From positions 109,018-134,715 of the forward strand of contig WELB01000040.1 in assembly GCA_009602725.1 (NCBI GenBank): a stretch of DNA of 25,698 nt, given 5' to 3'. How positions within the stretch are numbered: position 1 is the stretch's first letter; every line of letters starts with the position of its first letter. Under the pieces are notes generated by a model. The model ran no database searches, had not been told where the DNA came from, and saw only the letters and a list, made by a program, of their open reading frames with translations. The DNA is from Spirogloea muscicola (lineage: Eukaryota > Streptophyta > Zygnematophyceae > Spirogloeales > Spirogloeaceae). A program made the translations under genes and the position numbers. Below are positions 1 through 11,940 of the stretch, piece after piece.

Positions 1-55
1 ACCTTGGTCAGCTGCAGCTCCGACAGCCGGCGGTACGTCTCCCCGCCCTTGTCCC
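1..55 (-). CDS. Possible exon fragment running off the left edge
   Basis: Read on the minus strand, the first 55 bases give an 18-residue open stretch (GDKGGETYRRLSELQLTK) that looks like ordinary protein. It sits directly after a possible splice acceptor, GCAG, at the end of the GCC-repeat. A stop lies upstream in the same frame, so it would need to be an internal exon of a gene continuing beyond the window. I do not recognise the product, and the stretch is too short to be sure. It could equally be 5' flank of the helicase gene that follows. Confidence 0.2.
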
Positions 56-57
56 CT

Positions 58-87
<30 letters not shown>
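58..87. repeat. (GGC)n microsatellite
   Basis: An almost uninterrupted GCG/GGC triplet run lies 5' of the helicase gene. A similar GCC run sits at the right edge of the window, just upstream of the PPPDE gene start. Confidence 0.85.
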
Positions 88-89
<2 letters not shown>

Positions 90-242
90 GTCCCAGCCTC
101 GAGCCGGGGGCTTGGCGTCTCACTCGCTGTTCCATGCGATGGCCATCATTCAGCTGCCCCCAGCTGCGGCCGCGGCCGCGGCCGCCGGCTCCTCGTCCTC
201 GGCAGGAGGTGCGACGGCCACACAGGGCGCCCGGCGCTCGCC

Positions 243-3200
243 ATGCCCGTCGCCGCGCCGTGCGAGCTGCACTACGGCGCGGCCAGGGCCAGCCTCCGCT
301 GCGGGGAGGCTGCGCTGCCACTGCCATCGCCGGCGTGGCCTACGGCTTGGTCTCGGCTGGAGTGGTGGCGGCTGTGCAAGAGGAAGCCATGCGCGGCCCG
401 TGCCTTCGACACCAGCAGCCGGCTTCCAGCCTCCGGAACGGGCCACGAGCATGCGTTGCGGCCGCTGCCTCCGTCAGAGTGGACCGGACGCAGTCGCGTG
501 GGCGAGATGGTCGGCCCGGGGCTCCTGGCCGAGGATGAGGAGGGCCAGGACGCCGATGTGCTTGAGGAGGTAGAGGAAGAAGGCGATGACGAAGGAGGGC
601 GTGCAGCCCAGCCGGAGAGAGTCATGGGGGAGGGCTTTGCCTTTGCAGGGGCTGCGGAGCCCACTGACGCTGAGCACAGAGGTGATGGCACTGATGCTGC
701 TGTGATAGCAGCACACTGCTGGAAAGAAGAAGTTACTGAAACATAATGGTCGTTGGAAGGTATAGACTTACTCACTTGGCACAGGATTGAGGAAGTTTAG
801 ATTTGCTGATGGATTGCAGGTACTTCTCATTGGTCGGGTGAGGAGCATAAGCTCAGTGGGGCCGTTTCCGAGAAGGGCTCGATGGTAGACCGAGTGTATG
901 ATCTCAGGAGCAGGTATCAGTCTGGAGAGGCTGCATCCATCTCGAGCCAGGATGTAGCAAGCCTGTATGATTTTCCTATTGACAAGTTCCAGGTACATGA
1001 TTTGTTCCTCTGTCTAGCATGCACAATTTGCACCTGAATGAGCATGCAAAAGAAGTGAATACTGCATTGTCAACTGCGCGATGTACAGATTGCTGAGAAC
1101 TGCAATCTGCAGACCGATCAGAGTGCCTTGTCTACGTCATATAGTCAGCTGTTCAAGCAATTAGTCTAGAGCAGAGTTTACTAGTTAATACTTCTTGTAA
1201 GCATCACTGCAGCGCCTGGCAATCAAGGCGTTCCTCAAGGCCTCCTCTTTGGTAGTGTGTGCCCCCACCAGCAGTGGCAAGACCCTCATTGCTGAGGGAG
1301 CTGCTGCAGTCACTTTGGCAAGAGGCAAGCGCCTCTTTTACACAACTCCCCTTAAGGCTCTCTCCAACCAGAAGCTACGGGAATTCAGGTTAATCTGCAT
1401 ACCCTATGGCTCTCACCTTGATTGACCTGAATTCTGACCATATTATTTCGCCTGCCATAGCTTCATCTCGTAGTGTTCCTAACATCGTGCAACAGGTGCA
1501 CAAACCCTCGCCTCTTTGAGTTTCTTCTTTCCACCAAAAACGGGCATCTCATATTTCTGGTTAGATGTGACGAGCAGTCTCATTACTACTCTTGTCCTGG
1601 CAGAGTCAAGTTTGGAGAGGCAAATGTGGGGCTTCTGACAGGCGATGCTGCTGTGAATAGAGATGCCCCCGTCCTCGTGATGACGACAGAGATTCTTCGC
1701 AACATGCTGTATAGCAGGTAGCTATGAGAAAGAATGTAACTGGGGTGTAGGAATTTGTGAAAACATACTTGCTGTAGGAGTCAGACAGTCCCAGAGCACA
1801 AGTTGTCAAGCTGTATAAGAGCAATGTGACGTACACATTTGACAAGGTTAATCTCCAAGCCACTTATCCTTGTTTGTGCATTACACAAGCCAATGAAAAT
1901 GTGACAAGCTTTTAGGGCTCTTATAGGCAGGCACCCTCGAGTGATATCATCTGGCACTTGGGAATGCCACTGCAAGTTAGTCCTGGATTTTAAACTCATT
2001 GGATGCTTGGTAGCTGAGATTTCTATTGATCTCAATCTGCAGTGTAGGAATCTTGGAGGAAGGAAGCCGTTTGATGGATGTTGATGCTATTGTGCTTGAC
2101 GAGGTGCACTACTTGAGTGACATCTCCAGGGGCACTGTCTGGGAGGAGACGGTAGGTGTGCATATCTCTTTTGATTCAATCTGTCTGCCATGGCTTAGTC
2201 TGGCGTGCATGCCTTTGTACATGTTCTCCGGAACGAATCAGCACAAGGTTTTCCAAAACAAGCATCAAGATCAGGTGTAGCTTATGTAACCAGGCTTCTG
2301 CAAGATCTTCCAATCTCTTACATACAATGCCACATGACACAGATCATTTATTGTCCAAAGGATGTCTTGCTCATCTGCCTCTCAGCAACTGTGGCCAACG
2401 CAGATGAGCTAGCTGGGTGGATAAGACAGGTATACCTTGATTTGAACCTTCAAAGTTGCAAAATGATTTTGTTGAGCTTGTTTAGTTCTTATGCCAATGT
2501 CTATGGCAGCGTAATATGCTGTAAGTCCTTGACATCATGCACTGCGCATCCCTGTTACCGGCACTCTTACTAATTATGCAGTGCAGGTGCACGGACCTAC
2601 TGAGCTTGTGACTTCAAATTGGCGACCAGTTCCCCTCAGCTGGCACTTCTCTATGCGAAATGCGATGGTGCCCCTGCTAAACGAGCAAGGCAGTGCTATA
2701 AACAGGTACAATCAACCCAGTTTTAGCCTGTTGATGTTTCCAGGTTGTGCATGACTACATGCATATGCATATAGCAAGCCTTGTCACAATGCCAATGGTG
2801 GCAAAACCGTCCCGGAGAGATGATTCCTCTTGCTAGGAAGAAGGCTCGCCGATTACTGGAACATTGTTACGTGATAGTTGCTATTACACCAACTGTTGGT
2901 AACACAATTCTATGCAACTTGAGTTGTCAGAAATTCAACATGATTAGCTGTTGGCATGATTGCAACCTTCCTCCTCCTCAAGCAGGTGTCTGCTGCCCAA
3001 GTCCAAGCAGGTGTTCCAGGAGTCTGCACCTTGGGAGGAATGGTTTCCGGAGACAGCTAAACCTCAAGGGGGACGAAGAGCAAGAGGTGCATCAACAGGG
3101 AATGGAAGGTCCGGCAGGAGGAAAGAGGGGAGGAGGGGTGGCAGTGACAACTTCTCAAGCTGGCTCTCACCAGAAGAGATGCAGATGCTTCGTCGCAGGC

Positions 3201-6200
3201 AGGTCCTTATGTTCTCCTCTTCAACTTGTGTCTTATCATCTTTTCGAGCATCCACTACACACGTATATCTCACGAGCTGCACAATGTTGGATCTCTTTGC
3301 AGATTCATATCCTTGTTGCACCATGTCATTGTTACAACATTCTTTCTTCCTTCTTTTCAGGTCCCTCAGCTGAGAGACACCTTGCTCCAGCTTCAGCAAG
3401 GGGACATGCTTCCTGCTATCTGGTTTGTATTCTCACGGCGGGGCTGCGACTCCGCTGTCTTCTTACTGGATGATGTCCAGCTTCTTTCAACCCATGAAGT
3501 GGCCCAGGTATGTCAGAGATTCCTGGACCTGCTTGTCACTTTATCTGTTGCCTCTGCTAGCGATAGCAATGTGTAGGACTTCATATGTTGTGCAGGTAAG
3601 ACATAGAAAGTGCTGTATTGTACGGGATCAGACATTCCCATACAAGCCCGACACTGGTTGTGATGCACATGAAAAATTACTTGCAGATAGCAGATTACAA
3701 ACGTCACTGTTTGACAGGTGAAGACAGCCGTTGATGTGTTTCGAGAACAATACCCTGAGGCTGTTAGGGAGTCACATGTTGCTTCCTTGTATCGTGGATT
3801 AGCATCACATCATGCTGGATGCTTGCCAGCCTGGAAGTCTTTCGTGGAAGAGCTTTATCAGCGAGGTCTCATCAAGGTACTGCTATTACTTCTGGTTTTC
3901 TGGTGGTCAGATTGGCCAACTGATCATGTCAAAGCTTGGCATGCGAGATTAGTCAGGCGAGCAGCAGAATCAATGAGCAACATCTCCTACTTCAGATCGA
4001 AGTGCCATCTAAGAGCGTCATGATGTACAACATCAAGAAGCTGATATAGACAGTGGAGTGCAGGTCGTTTTTGCTACAGAGACTTTAGCAGCTGGTATAA
4101 ACATGCCAGCTCGGTCAACAGTGTTGTCATCCTTGAGCAAACGCGGGGACAGTGGGCATGCTCTCCTCTCTGCAAATGCCATGCTACAGATGAGTGGAAG
4201 AGCTGGCAGGAGAGGGATTGACTTGCAAGGACACGTTGTGGTCGTGCAAACCCCCTTTGAAGGACCGGAGGAGTGCGTTGACTTGCTATTTGCTGGCCCC
4301 GACCCTCTTGTTTCACAATTCACTGCAACTTACGGAATGGTCCTCAATCTGCTTGGGGTAACCTTTTCACCCCGAAGTCAACACCCTGCTTGTAAATTTT
4401 CTGCTAGAAGCCAGACATCCAGGCATAGTACCATGCAGGTGGTCACTTCAATCTTTAGTCAGTTTGCAGATGGCATCTCTGCCGGATCCTATGCCGCACA
4501 GCCTCTCAATGTACGTCATGCGCGAACTGTCAGCAAGCTGCCGCTGTTGCCGCATCCACATCTATGGTTCCCGTACGAGCTCGTCAGATAAAGGCTTGTG
4601 ACTATGAGTAGGCTTCTTGTTGTGCGCAGGGCTCAAGAGGAAGGCCTCATGACAACAGTCAAGAAGCTGTCAAAGAGCCGCAAATTGCTCGTAGCACTGG
4701 TGGTGACTTGGAGTCCACGTCAGTCAGGAGAGGGAGGACCATGGACGAAGCTAGAGCCCTGGTGGAGCGCAGCTTCGGGAACTATGTGGGCAGTGAGGTA
4801 TTTGTGCCTCTGGATAGTTATTCAGACACTGCCAGCCCTTCTGCATACCGCCAGCTAGGTTCGAGATTCACCTCCTTTACGCTCGACTCTGTCCTTTCAT
4901 TCTATGCAGGTAATGGCTGAGGCACGGAAGCAGCTTGCAAAATTTGATGAAGACATAGCAAGAGTTAGTGAGGAGCTTAATGAAGAGGAGGAGGCTAGAA
5001 TGGCAGAACTTAACGGCAATATGCAGGCCTGGAAGCAATATGAAGAGCAGAGAGAGCTTCTCAGAGTGAGTCATTCGCTAAGGACCACAAGAATATCATA
5101 AAGCACGTGAACAGCGTGCACATTACCCGTCAGGTAGCGGCAAAGTAATGCATGCACACGATGACTTGTGCAGTGATCTCTCCATCACTCATCTGGTGCA
5201 TTCTTCCCACACCGCCAGGCAGACAGTCTTCATTTGAGAAGTTGCAGACCAGGCCAACATGACGTGTTTGCGATGATGTGTCAGGTAGAGAAGCGCAAAA
5301 TGAAGGAGCTGAAAAGCCTCGCTAGTGCGCTGCGGGTAGCGCAATTAGCACCCTTGCTCAATGAGGAGCTCTCATCTCCACAAGAGGGGCCTCCGCTCGC
5401 TATCCGCCTCGTCTACCAGGATGCTCGCAGGGGGGAGGATCGAGCTTTGACTGCGTTATTAGTCAACTTTCTTCAAGAACCACCTACAATAGCAGATGAT
5501 GCAGAGGTTTTGACTCACCAGCCTCTCCAATGTCCATTCTATCCATCTAACAAAGGTCATAATGCTTGTGCCTTCAAGGGTTTCTGCTTACTTACAGGGA
5601 ACGCACTACTTAGGTGCAGATACATGAGAAAGTTGGTTGCTTTCTGGCTATGTTTCATTTCTAGGACGATGAGGATGGCATGGAAGGTGGAAGTGAGGTC
5701 CATGTACAGCCACCAGCATTTCCCAAGGAGGGCCCAATGTCTTCTGGTGCTCAAAGAACATTGGAGGCTTCTTACTATGTGGCTCTTGGGGCTGATAATT
5801 GCTGGTATACCAACCAGGATCTTGACCAACAGCTATCAGCAAGCCTTGTTTGCAGCAATATGATCTTTTCTTCCATGACCGTCATACTTTTCTATTCAAG
5901 ACCAATGGGTAGAAAGTGATTAATTTGTTGAAGGCTTCATGTTTGTCAGGCACTTGTCAAAGACAACATGTCAGCTCGTTGACAATGATCAATCAAAACA
6001 GACCTGCTATTTGCGGCACTGCACAGGTATGCCGTCACAGCAGCAGCAATTGCAAGCGTGCACTTGACTGGCCCCGACATCCGAAGGGATTCGCTTGAGT
6101 CCCTCAAAGAGAAGGCGCCTCTAGCACCTGGGGAGTGGCAGAAGGTGGGAAGCACAGCGGATGGTACCCTGTCCACAGTGTTCACGGCTGAGGGGTACAG

Positions 6201-8303
6201 GGATACCTGGATTTGGTCGGCACGGCTGCCCCTTGTTGCCGATCTTCAGAGGCTAATGCTGAGTAAGGTAACCTACAAACCTGCCCACTGAGTTCGTTTA
6301 AATTTGCAAGTTGGGACTATGTGACAGTTGGCTTTTTTGGTTGGTACATGAAATGTGCACTTTGGTTGGTCATTTTGATGTTCTTTACATTCGCTGATGT
6401 GTAATGTAGCTCTCTGCCTGCCATCCTGTGGACATGTCTTTAGCAGTTCAGTCCTTCCAATGATCAGTTGCATAGTAGATGTATCATGCCATCAGAGCTG
6501 CCAGCAGACAGACATTAGGAATCATGTGTATGCTGCAGAGGCATCATCAGACGCTTGCACTGCAGATACGTGACCTGATGTGAAGGCTTGGCATGTTCAG
6601 GAGACAGCGGAACAAATAGAAGCAGAAGAGAAGGTAGCAGAGCAGCGAAATTATGTGTCCAGGATTCGAAAACGCGTGAAGCTGACAGATGGGTACAAGC
6701 TGCACTGCCAACTGGTGGAGCAGAATAAACGGCGGGAGGAGAAATTGCGAAAGCTTAGATCGAAAGCAGACCGTCTCAGAGAGCGTATTGCCAGTATGCA
6801 GCCAACTGGTTGGCAGGAATTTGTCCAGGTATTGGAGAGTGGTAGGGTTTGAGAGGGTGGCACAGTGGCACAGGACACAGCTGTGTGTAGGGTCTAGTCA
6901 CACATACTTCAGGACTTAAGAGTACAGAAAAGCAGATCTATGCACAGTCTTGATTGTCGATCATGTGTGCTGCAATCTTTGATTCAGGTCAACAATGTGA
7001 CTGAAATATTGAGGTGATCTTGTGCAGGTTGTCAATGTCCTGCGCAAGGCTGGGGCCATTGACTTGGACAGCCATGCCCTGCTGCCGCTTGGCGCAACTG
7101 CAGCAGCTATTCGAGGCGTTAACGAACTCTGGATGGCACTGGCCTTTAGAGACGAGAAGCTTGCAACCATGACACCGCCGCAGATGGCGTCTGTCTGTGC
7201 TGCGCTAGTGTCTGAAGGCATCAAGGTCCGTCCGGAGGCCAAGACCAGGTACGACAATGCACCACTTTCATAGCCTGTGAATACTTTTGTCATGAAGTGG
7301 CAGGTCACTGGTGGGAGGATATTAGAGATTCTTGAGATGATAATATTGCAGTGCAAGGCACACTAGCTATACCCAGGAGGAATCTGACACCCTCAGCCAA
7401 GTTTGCATTGATTGTATTTGTGCAGCATATGTCACCGTAGGTGGAATATCTTAATTAGAACAGCAGTTGCTTTGCAGATTGTTACCATTCTGACAGTCAC
7501 TGAATCTCTGCTTGATACCTGATTTGATACACAGTGCTATATATTCACCATCCCCAGAGGTCATGGATATGCTAGACAGCATTGAAGACTGCCGTCAGTG
7601 GCTGCTTGAACTGCAGTTTGAGGAGGGCGTTGGGGTATGTAAAATGTGTAGAAAGCGAGATCGTCGTCTTTTGTGGGTTTCTTGTTGTCATGCAACTGGT
7701 GCCTGACTGCTGTCACTAGCTCTGAGGAAGTCCAAGGAGACACTTAACAGTTGTGTTGTGCTCCTGTGCAGATTCCTGCCGAGCTAGATCCACAATTTAC
7801 GGGCATGGTAGAAGCCTGGGCGTCAGGAGTGTCGTGGCGAGAGTTGATGTGTGACTGTGGCCTGGACGAAGGTGATGTTGCGCGGGTGCTCCGCCGCACG
7901 ATCGATGCACTCGCACAGGTAGGAGTCAACTGACTTGCCTGCTATGCTGCACTGGAGCCTTCTTCACAGCCCCACAGCTGTTGTTGGAACATCCATTCCC
8001 TAAATCCCCAAATACTTCTGAACCTGACAGCCAGCAGCCGCTGCTCGCTGCGGGATATCTCAAGGACATGATGGAAGCTCACTTCAATCTGCTCCTCAAG
8101 GAGCAGGGCATCTCTAATGCCCAAGTTTGACCTCCACTCCACCTGAACTGAATCCAGCACCAATTGGCAACTCATTTCTGGTGCGCTTGCTTTTGCATGT
8201 GCAGATACCATACCTGCCACACATAGACCCGGCTGTAGCCAGAACCGCCAGGCAGGCTGCCCGGACGATGGATAGAGCTCCAATTAGCGAGCTCATCGCC
8301 TGA
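243..8303 (+). CDS. ISE2: ISE2-like plastid DEVH-box (Ski2-type) RNA helicase, about 21 exons
   Basis: Plant ISE2 is a chloroplast Ski2-family RNA helicase needed for plastid RNA processing, splicing and translation. Exons read: 243-681, 820-992, 1213-1388, 1604-1717, 2043-2151, 2343-2429, 2587-2705, 2986-3202, 3361-3507, 3718-3876, 4064-4357, 4630-4797, 4910-5065, 5285-5506, 5665-5908, 6002-6267, 6601-6828, 7028-7248, 7535-7634, 7772-7918, 8205-8303; all phases match, giving about 1,294 residues. Visible motifs: APTSSGKT (221-228, Walker A), DEVH (320-323), SAT (351-353), ATETLAAGINMPA (584-596) and QMSGRAGRRG (622-631). A basic Arg/Gly-rich insert lies at 3060-3150. The C-terminal half follows plant ISE2 to its end (APISELIA, then TGA). 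The first exon is the least certain part: the ATG at 243 opens an Arg/Ala/Ser-rich, transit-like stretch, then an acidic stretch like that of plant ISE2, joined at GAG|GTGATG in matching phase. The join at 5908/6002 is also unsure. Confidence 0.9.
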
Positions 8304-8968
8304 ACTCTTAGTGCCCAGCAATTGAGGGCGACGCATGTGTGCTCAAGTATACTTCTCTACTCTTCTGCCCTGCTTTCGTTCGCCTTGCGCTGTGGCCACA
8401 GAGCCGGCTTGGTTCTGCGCCTAGCGCCAAGTGGCAGGTCCGATGGCCAAAGACCTGGTACATCATCCGTGACTGAGGCGACCTGTACCCCTGCAACGAG
8501 AAGAAGGCGTAAAATTAACAAACACAGGTACTGCAGGTGTTCAGAGGCCAAGCATGGATAGCTGGCTCTTCAGACGGAGTTATCATACCGCACTTTCTCA
8601 GCTATCTGTTAGCTTTGCTGGGGCTGGGGCCGCCAGCCGCGACTGAGCTATCAAGCCCCCAAAATCGGTTGAGGTAGTGGCGGGCTGGCGATGTCGAGTG
8701 ATATTGGAAGAGGCATCTTAGTACCAGGGCATTGACATTCGGTCGTGCCCTGGGAGTGCGACGCAACGGGGAGCGACGGAGCGGGCTCTCTCTCTCCAAC
8801 GCCGTTCAATTTGACGAGAGGCCGATCAGGGGCGGCGGTTGTCGCAGTTATCTCTGCCAGGGGTTAACTGGTGACCGCGGAAGACCGCTAAGGCTGGCCG
8901 AGTTAGCCGGCCGGCCGCGCCGCGACATGCGCCGCGCGGCGCGGAGCGCGGCCCGGTGACGCCGCCGN
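8304..8968. other. Intergenic stretch between helicase and EF-hand gene
   Basis: I see no supported gene. Short open frames lack family resemblance or splice support. Composition shifts towards GC from about 8870 into the EF-hand gene. A single ambiguous base (N) at 8968 marks the point where the EF-hand reading frame is lost. Confidence 0.5.
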
Positions 8969-11940
8969 GACCCCGTGGTGGCGGAGGGGGAGCAGCGCGC
9001 CGAGGACCGCGCCTGGGAGCGCGAGCGCTTCCGCCAGGCGCGCGAGGACCTGCTCGCGCGTCACCGTGGCGCTCACGGCGGCTGGGTGAGTCCCCCGCCG
9101 GCTGCCGGTAGACCGCTGGCCTTTCCCTCCAGTGGTCGCAGATTCGAGTCCTGCCGCCGCCGCTCGCTCGACAGAGCGCCGGGCTCTCCACCCACCGGTC
9201 GCAGGTTCGAGTCCACGCTCACGGAGAGCCGGCGGCAGCTGGAACGATCGACCGCTCCGGTAGACGTCGATCGGTCGGCCGTCCGTCCTGGCTCTGCGGC
9301 GGAGGCGACGGCCTCGCGAGCTGGCTCTTATGGCGGACTTATGGAGTGGATATTGAGAGATGGAGGGTTCGAGTGGCCACAAGTACAGAGGCAAGCACAT
9401 GTAGCATGTGCTGATGGCGCCGGCGCCGCCGCTGGCCCATCAGGACCCGAGCGGCCACCGCCCGTTCGACGGCCAGGAGGTCGGGCGCGACCACGCCGAG
9501 GCGCACCGCCACCTGGGGGAGCTGGAGGCGGCCCGCCGCGCCCGCGAGGCTGCGCTGCGCCACGGCGGCGCCCAGCACCCCCGCCACCCCCACGGCTTCG
9601 CGGGTCATGACTACGAGCGGCAGCCCCACCATGAGGAGCTGCACGACGACCAGCACCACCCTCAGGCACCCATTGACCACGGGCACCACGAGGACGGCCA
9701 CCACCATCACGAGCCGCCTCACGCCGAGCATCATGGCGAGCACCATGAGCCGGAGCACCTTGACGAGCATCAAAAGTCGGAACACTACGACGGCATTGAC
9801 CATGGCGACGGCGAGAGCGGCCAACCCGGTCATGGGGAAGAGCACGGACACGACTGGGACGACCCGATCATCGATCTCCACACCGAGGACCTGGTGGGCG
9901 ACGGCGAGGAGCACGACTGGCAGGCGGGCGACTATGATGAAGACCCGGACGACTACTTCAACTATGACCACTTCAACATCACGTGGCGCATCAGCACGCT
10001 GTTCCCGCTCATCGACGTGAGCCCCACCGATGGCCGCATCTCCGAGGAGGAGCTCACCCAGTGGCATGTGCTGCAGGGTCGCAAGGCTAGCCTGCACCGC
10101 ACTGACCGTGAGATCGAAACCTACGACCGTAATGACGATGCCTTCATCTCTTTGGACGAGTACCTTGGATACGAGTCTGATGGTGAGCACCTCCAGCTTG
10201 AAGCTTTATCACTTGCTGAGTCTTAGGATTCCACCTTAGGGAATGCAAAAGTGGCAAGATCTGCAGATCAAGTATGGGTTGCTGTCAGTCACAGCCACAT
10301 TGAGCAATTCGATCGAGCATATCATACCAAAGTGAGGGATCCTTCTTGGGACAATTGATTGGATCTCAGGCAATGATAGAGCATGGCCTAAGTTTTTGTC
10401 CTTGACCACCAGCCTCTAGCTCCTTGAGCACTTCCGCTTTTTGGAGGATCAAAGTCAAGGCGTGTAGCCAGCCTGAAACAAGCATGCAGGCGTGCTTCCA
10501 GGAGGCCTTTGATCCTCTACAGGCAGGATGCGATGCTGTTCCTGCGCTTGTCTTGACTACTTTGGGCCTGCCCGCAGGGTCCGGCGAGTGGGACCAGGAT
10601 CTTCGCAACAAGACACAGGAGAAGTTTGTCATCTGTGATCTCGACAAAGATGGCTTGCTTAATAGGGACGAATTTAACGAGTGAGCACCATGGCTTTACT
10701 GCCATTCTCTGCAACTGTTGTTACTTTTATCACGGTCGTACTGCGCTTACTTGCTATACCTCTGTCAAGAAGTACTACCTCAGGGTATATGGAGAAGATT
10801 GCATCACCGTCTTTCCTCTGTTGAGAAGTTCTCTCTGAGAGCAGGTTTTTGCACCCAGAAGACAGTGAAAACGAAGTACTCAGACAGTGGCTGCGTAAGG
10901 ATGAGCTCAAGTGAGTCCCTTCCTATGCTGGAGGCTCAACCATCAGTGTAACTGAGATGCTGTGGAGTTCGTGCACTTTGGTCACACCAATTGCTAGTGT
11001 GGAAATTTAAGCAGCCACTCTTGTTTGGCGTGAGCAAGCACCTGTATTGCTCAGGCCTACATCAATCAATCCTCTTACTGTATCACCAGCCATATTCTGC
11101 AGGACTCGCGACGTGTATGAGAAAGACGGCAAGCTGTCTTGGGAGGAGTTCCACCAGGCCATGTACTCGGAGCTGCGAGACTGGAGCGAGGAGCAGCACT
11201 TCCAGGAGGTTGCTGTGAGGGGCTCCCACGTGGGTGCACAGGATCACCAGGCAGGCCCAACTTACCTCAAAATCGAGGAGGAGAAGAAGCAGAAGTCGAG
11301 GGCAATGTTTGACGAACTTGACAAGAATCATGATGGGTGAGATCGTCCACCCGAATCTTCTCCTTTCCTCTCTAGCTTTCCTGTGGGCCAGGCTGTCCTC
11401 AGGCTGGGCAGCATAAGGGTCTCTGTCGACCTTCTGACCTTTTGAGGTCACGCTGAGGCGCAACCCACATCAAGCTTATGTTGAGCCGTGAGGTAAGCTA
11501 TCTGCAATCATCACTCATGGTATGATCTGTTTTTGCTGAGTCTGTGCAGTTTCCTGACCGAGGATGAGCTGGAGCCAATCTTGGACAAGTTAGTACCAGG
11601 AGAGAGGCACTATGCCCAGCAGCAGGCCCACCACATGATGGAACAGGTTGACAATGCATGCCAAAGTGCCACGATCCTTGAATGTTTGCCGAGAGTGGTA
11701 TCAAATACGTTTCTTTCCATAAGGCTTTTGGCCAAATACATCAAGTTGGGCATTACTTTGGTTATGTTATGGATTTTGCTACTTGTGTACATGTCACAGG
11801 CTGACAGCAACAAGGACGGCCATCTATCGCTGGAGGAGATGGTGGAGCACCCCTATGTCTTCTACAACACCGCATATGAAGAGGAGGGCGAAGGAAGTCA
11901 TGCGGAGCCCGAGTTTGAGCACGAAGAGTTGCGACGATAG
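8969..11940 (+). CDS. CREC-family (calumenin/reticulocalbin-like) EF-hand protein with His-rich segment, 5' partial
   Basis: CREC proteins are multi-EF-hand calcium binders of the ER and secretory lumen. Exons: 8969-9085, 9405-10182, 10578-10680, 10845-10910, 11103-11336, 11550-11646, 11800-11940; phases agree and give 511 codons plus stop. Exon 1 (DPVVAEGEQRAEDRAWERERF) matches the segment just after the N-terminal membrane/signal region of plant homologues. Exon 2 holds a His/Asp/Glu-rich tract (about 9561-9861), then EF-hand 1 (IDVSPTDGRISEEEL, one residue longer than canonical) and EF-hand 2 (YDRNDDAFISLDEY). EF-hand 3 is CDLDKDGLLNRDEF, a fourth degenerate hand is VYEKDGKLSWEEF, the fifth is DELDKNHDGFLTEDEL and the sixth is ADSNKDGHLSLEEM. 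The end, EHEELRR, resembles an HDEL-like ER retrieval tail with two extra Arg. The signal peptide is missing because the frame stops at the N at 8968. Confidence 0.88.
9101..9217 (+). other. Two tRNA-like T-arms (B-box motifs) in intron 1 of the EF-hand gene
   Basis: At 9138-9154 the sequence reads as a T-arm: GCAGA, loop TTCGAGT, CCTGC (one stem mismatch). It is preceded at the usual spacing by a possible anticodon stem (9115-9119 with 9129-9133; nine-base loop) and a four-base variable region. A second copy at 9201-9217 carries a perfect B-box (GGTTCGAGTCC), but its T-stem is broken. The two share about 20 nearly identical bases, 63 bases apart. No convincing D-arm or full cloverleaf is present, so this is a tRNA-derived relic or chance GC-rich structure, not a working tRNA. 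Confidence 0.35.

Noticed and set aside
474-716. Minus-strand hydrophobic ORF resembling a PMP3/UPF0057 membrane protein
   Set aside because: It lacks the first membrane helix and normal start of that family, and it is the antisense of an acidic Glu/Asp-rich stretch that fits the helicase N-terminus in phase. Antisense of acidic codons always reads as Leu/Val/Phe/Ile. Kept only as an open question in the findings.
9339-10190. 283-codon minus-strand ORF rich in Val and Leu
   Set aside because: It is exactly antisense to the His/Asp/Glu-rich exon of the EF-hand gene; the plus strand has EF-hand motifs and matching splice phases, so this is a shadow.
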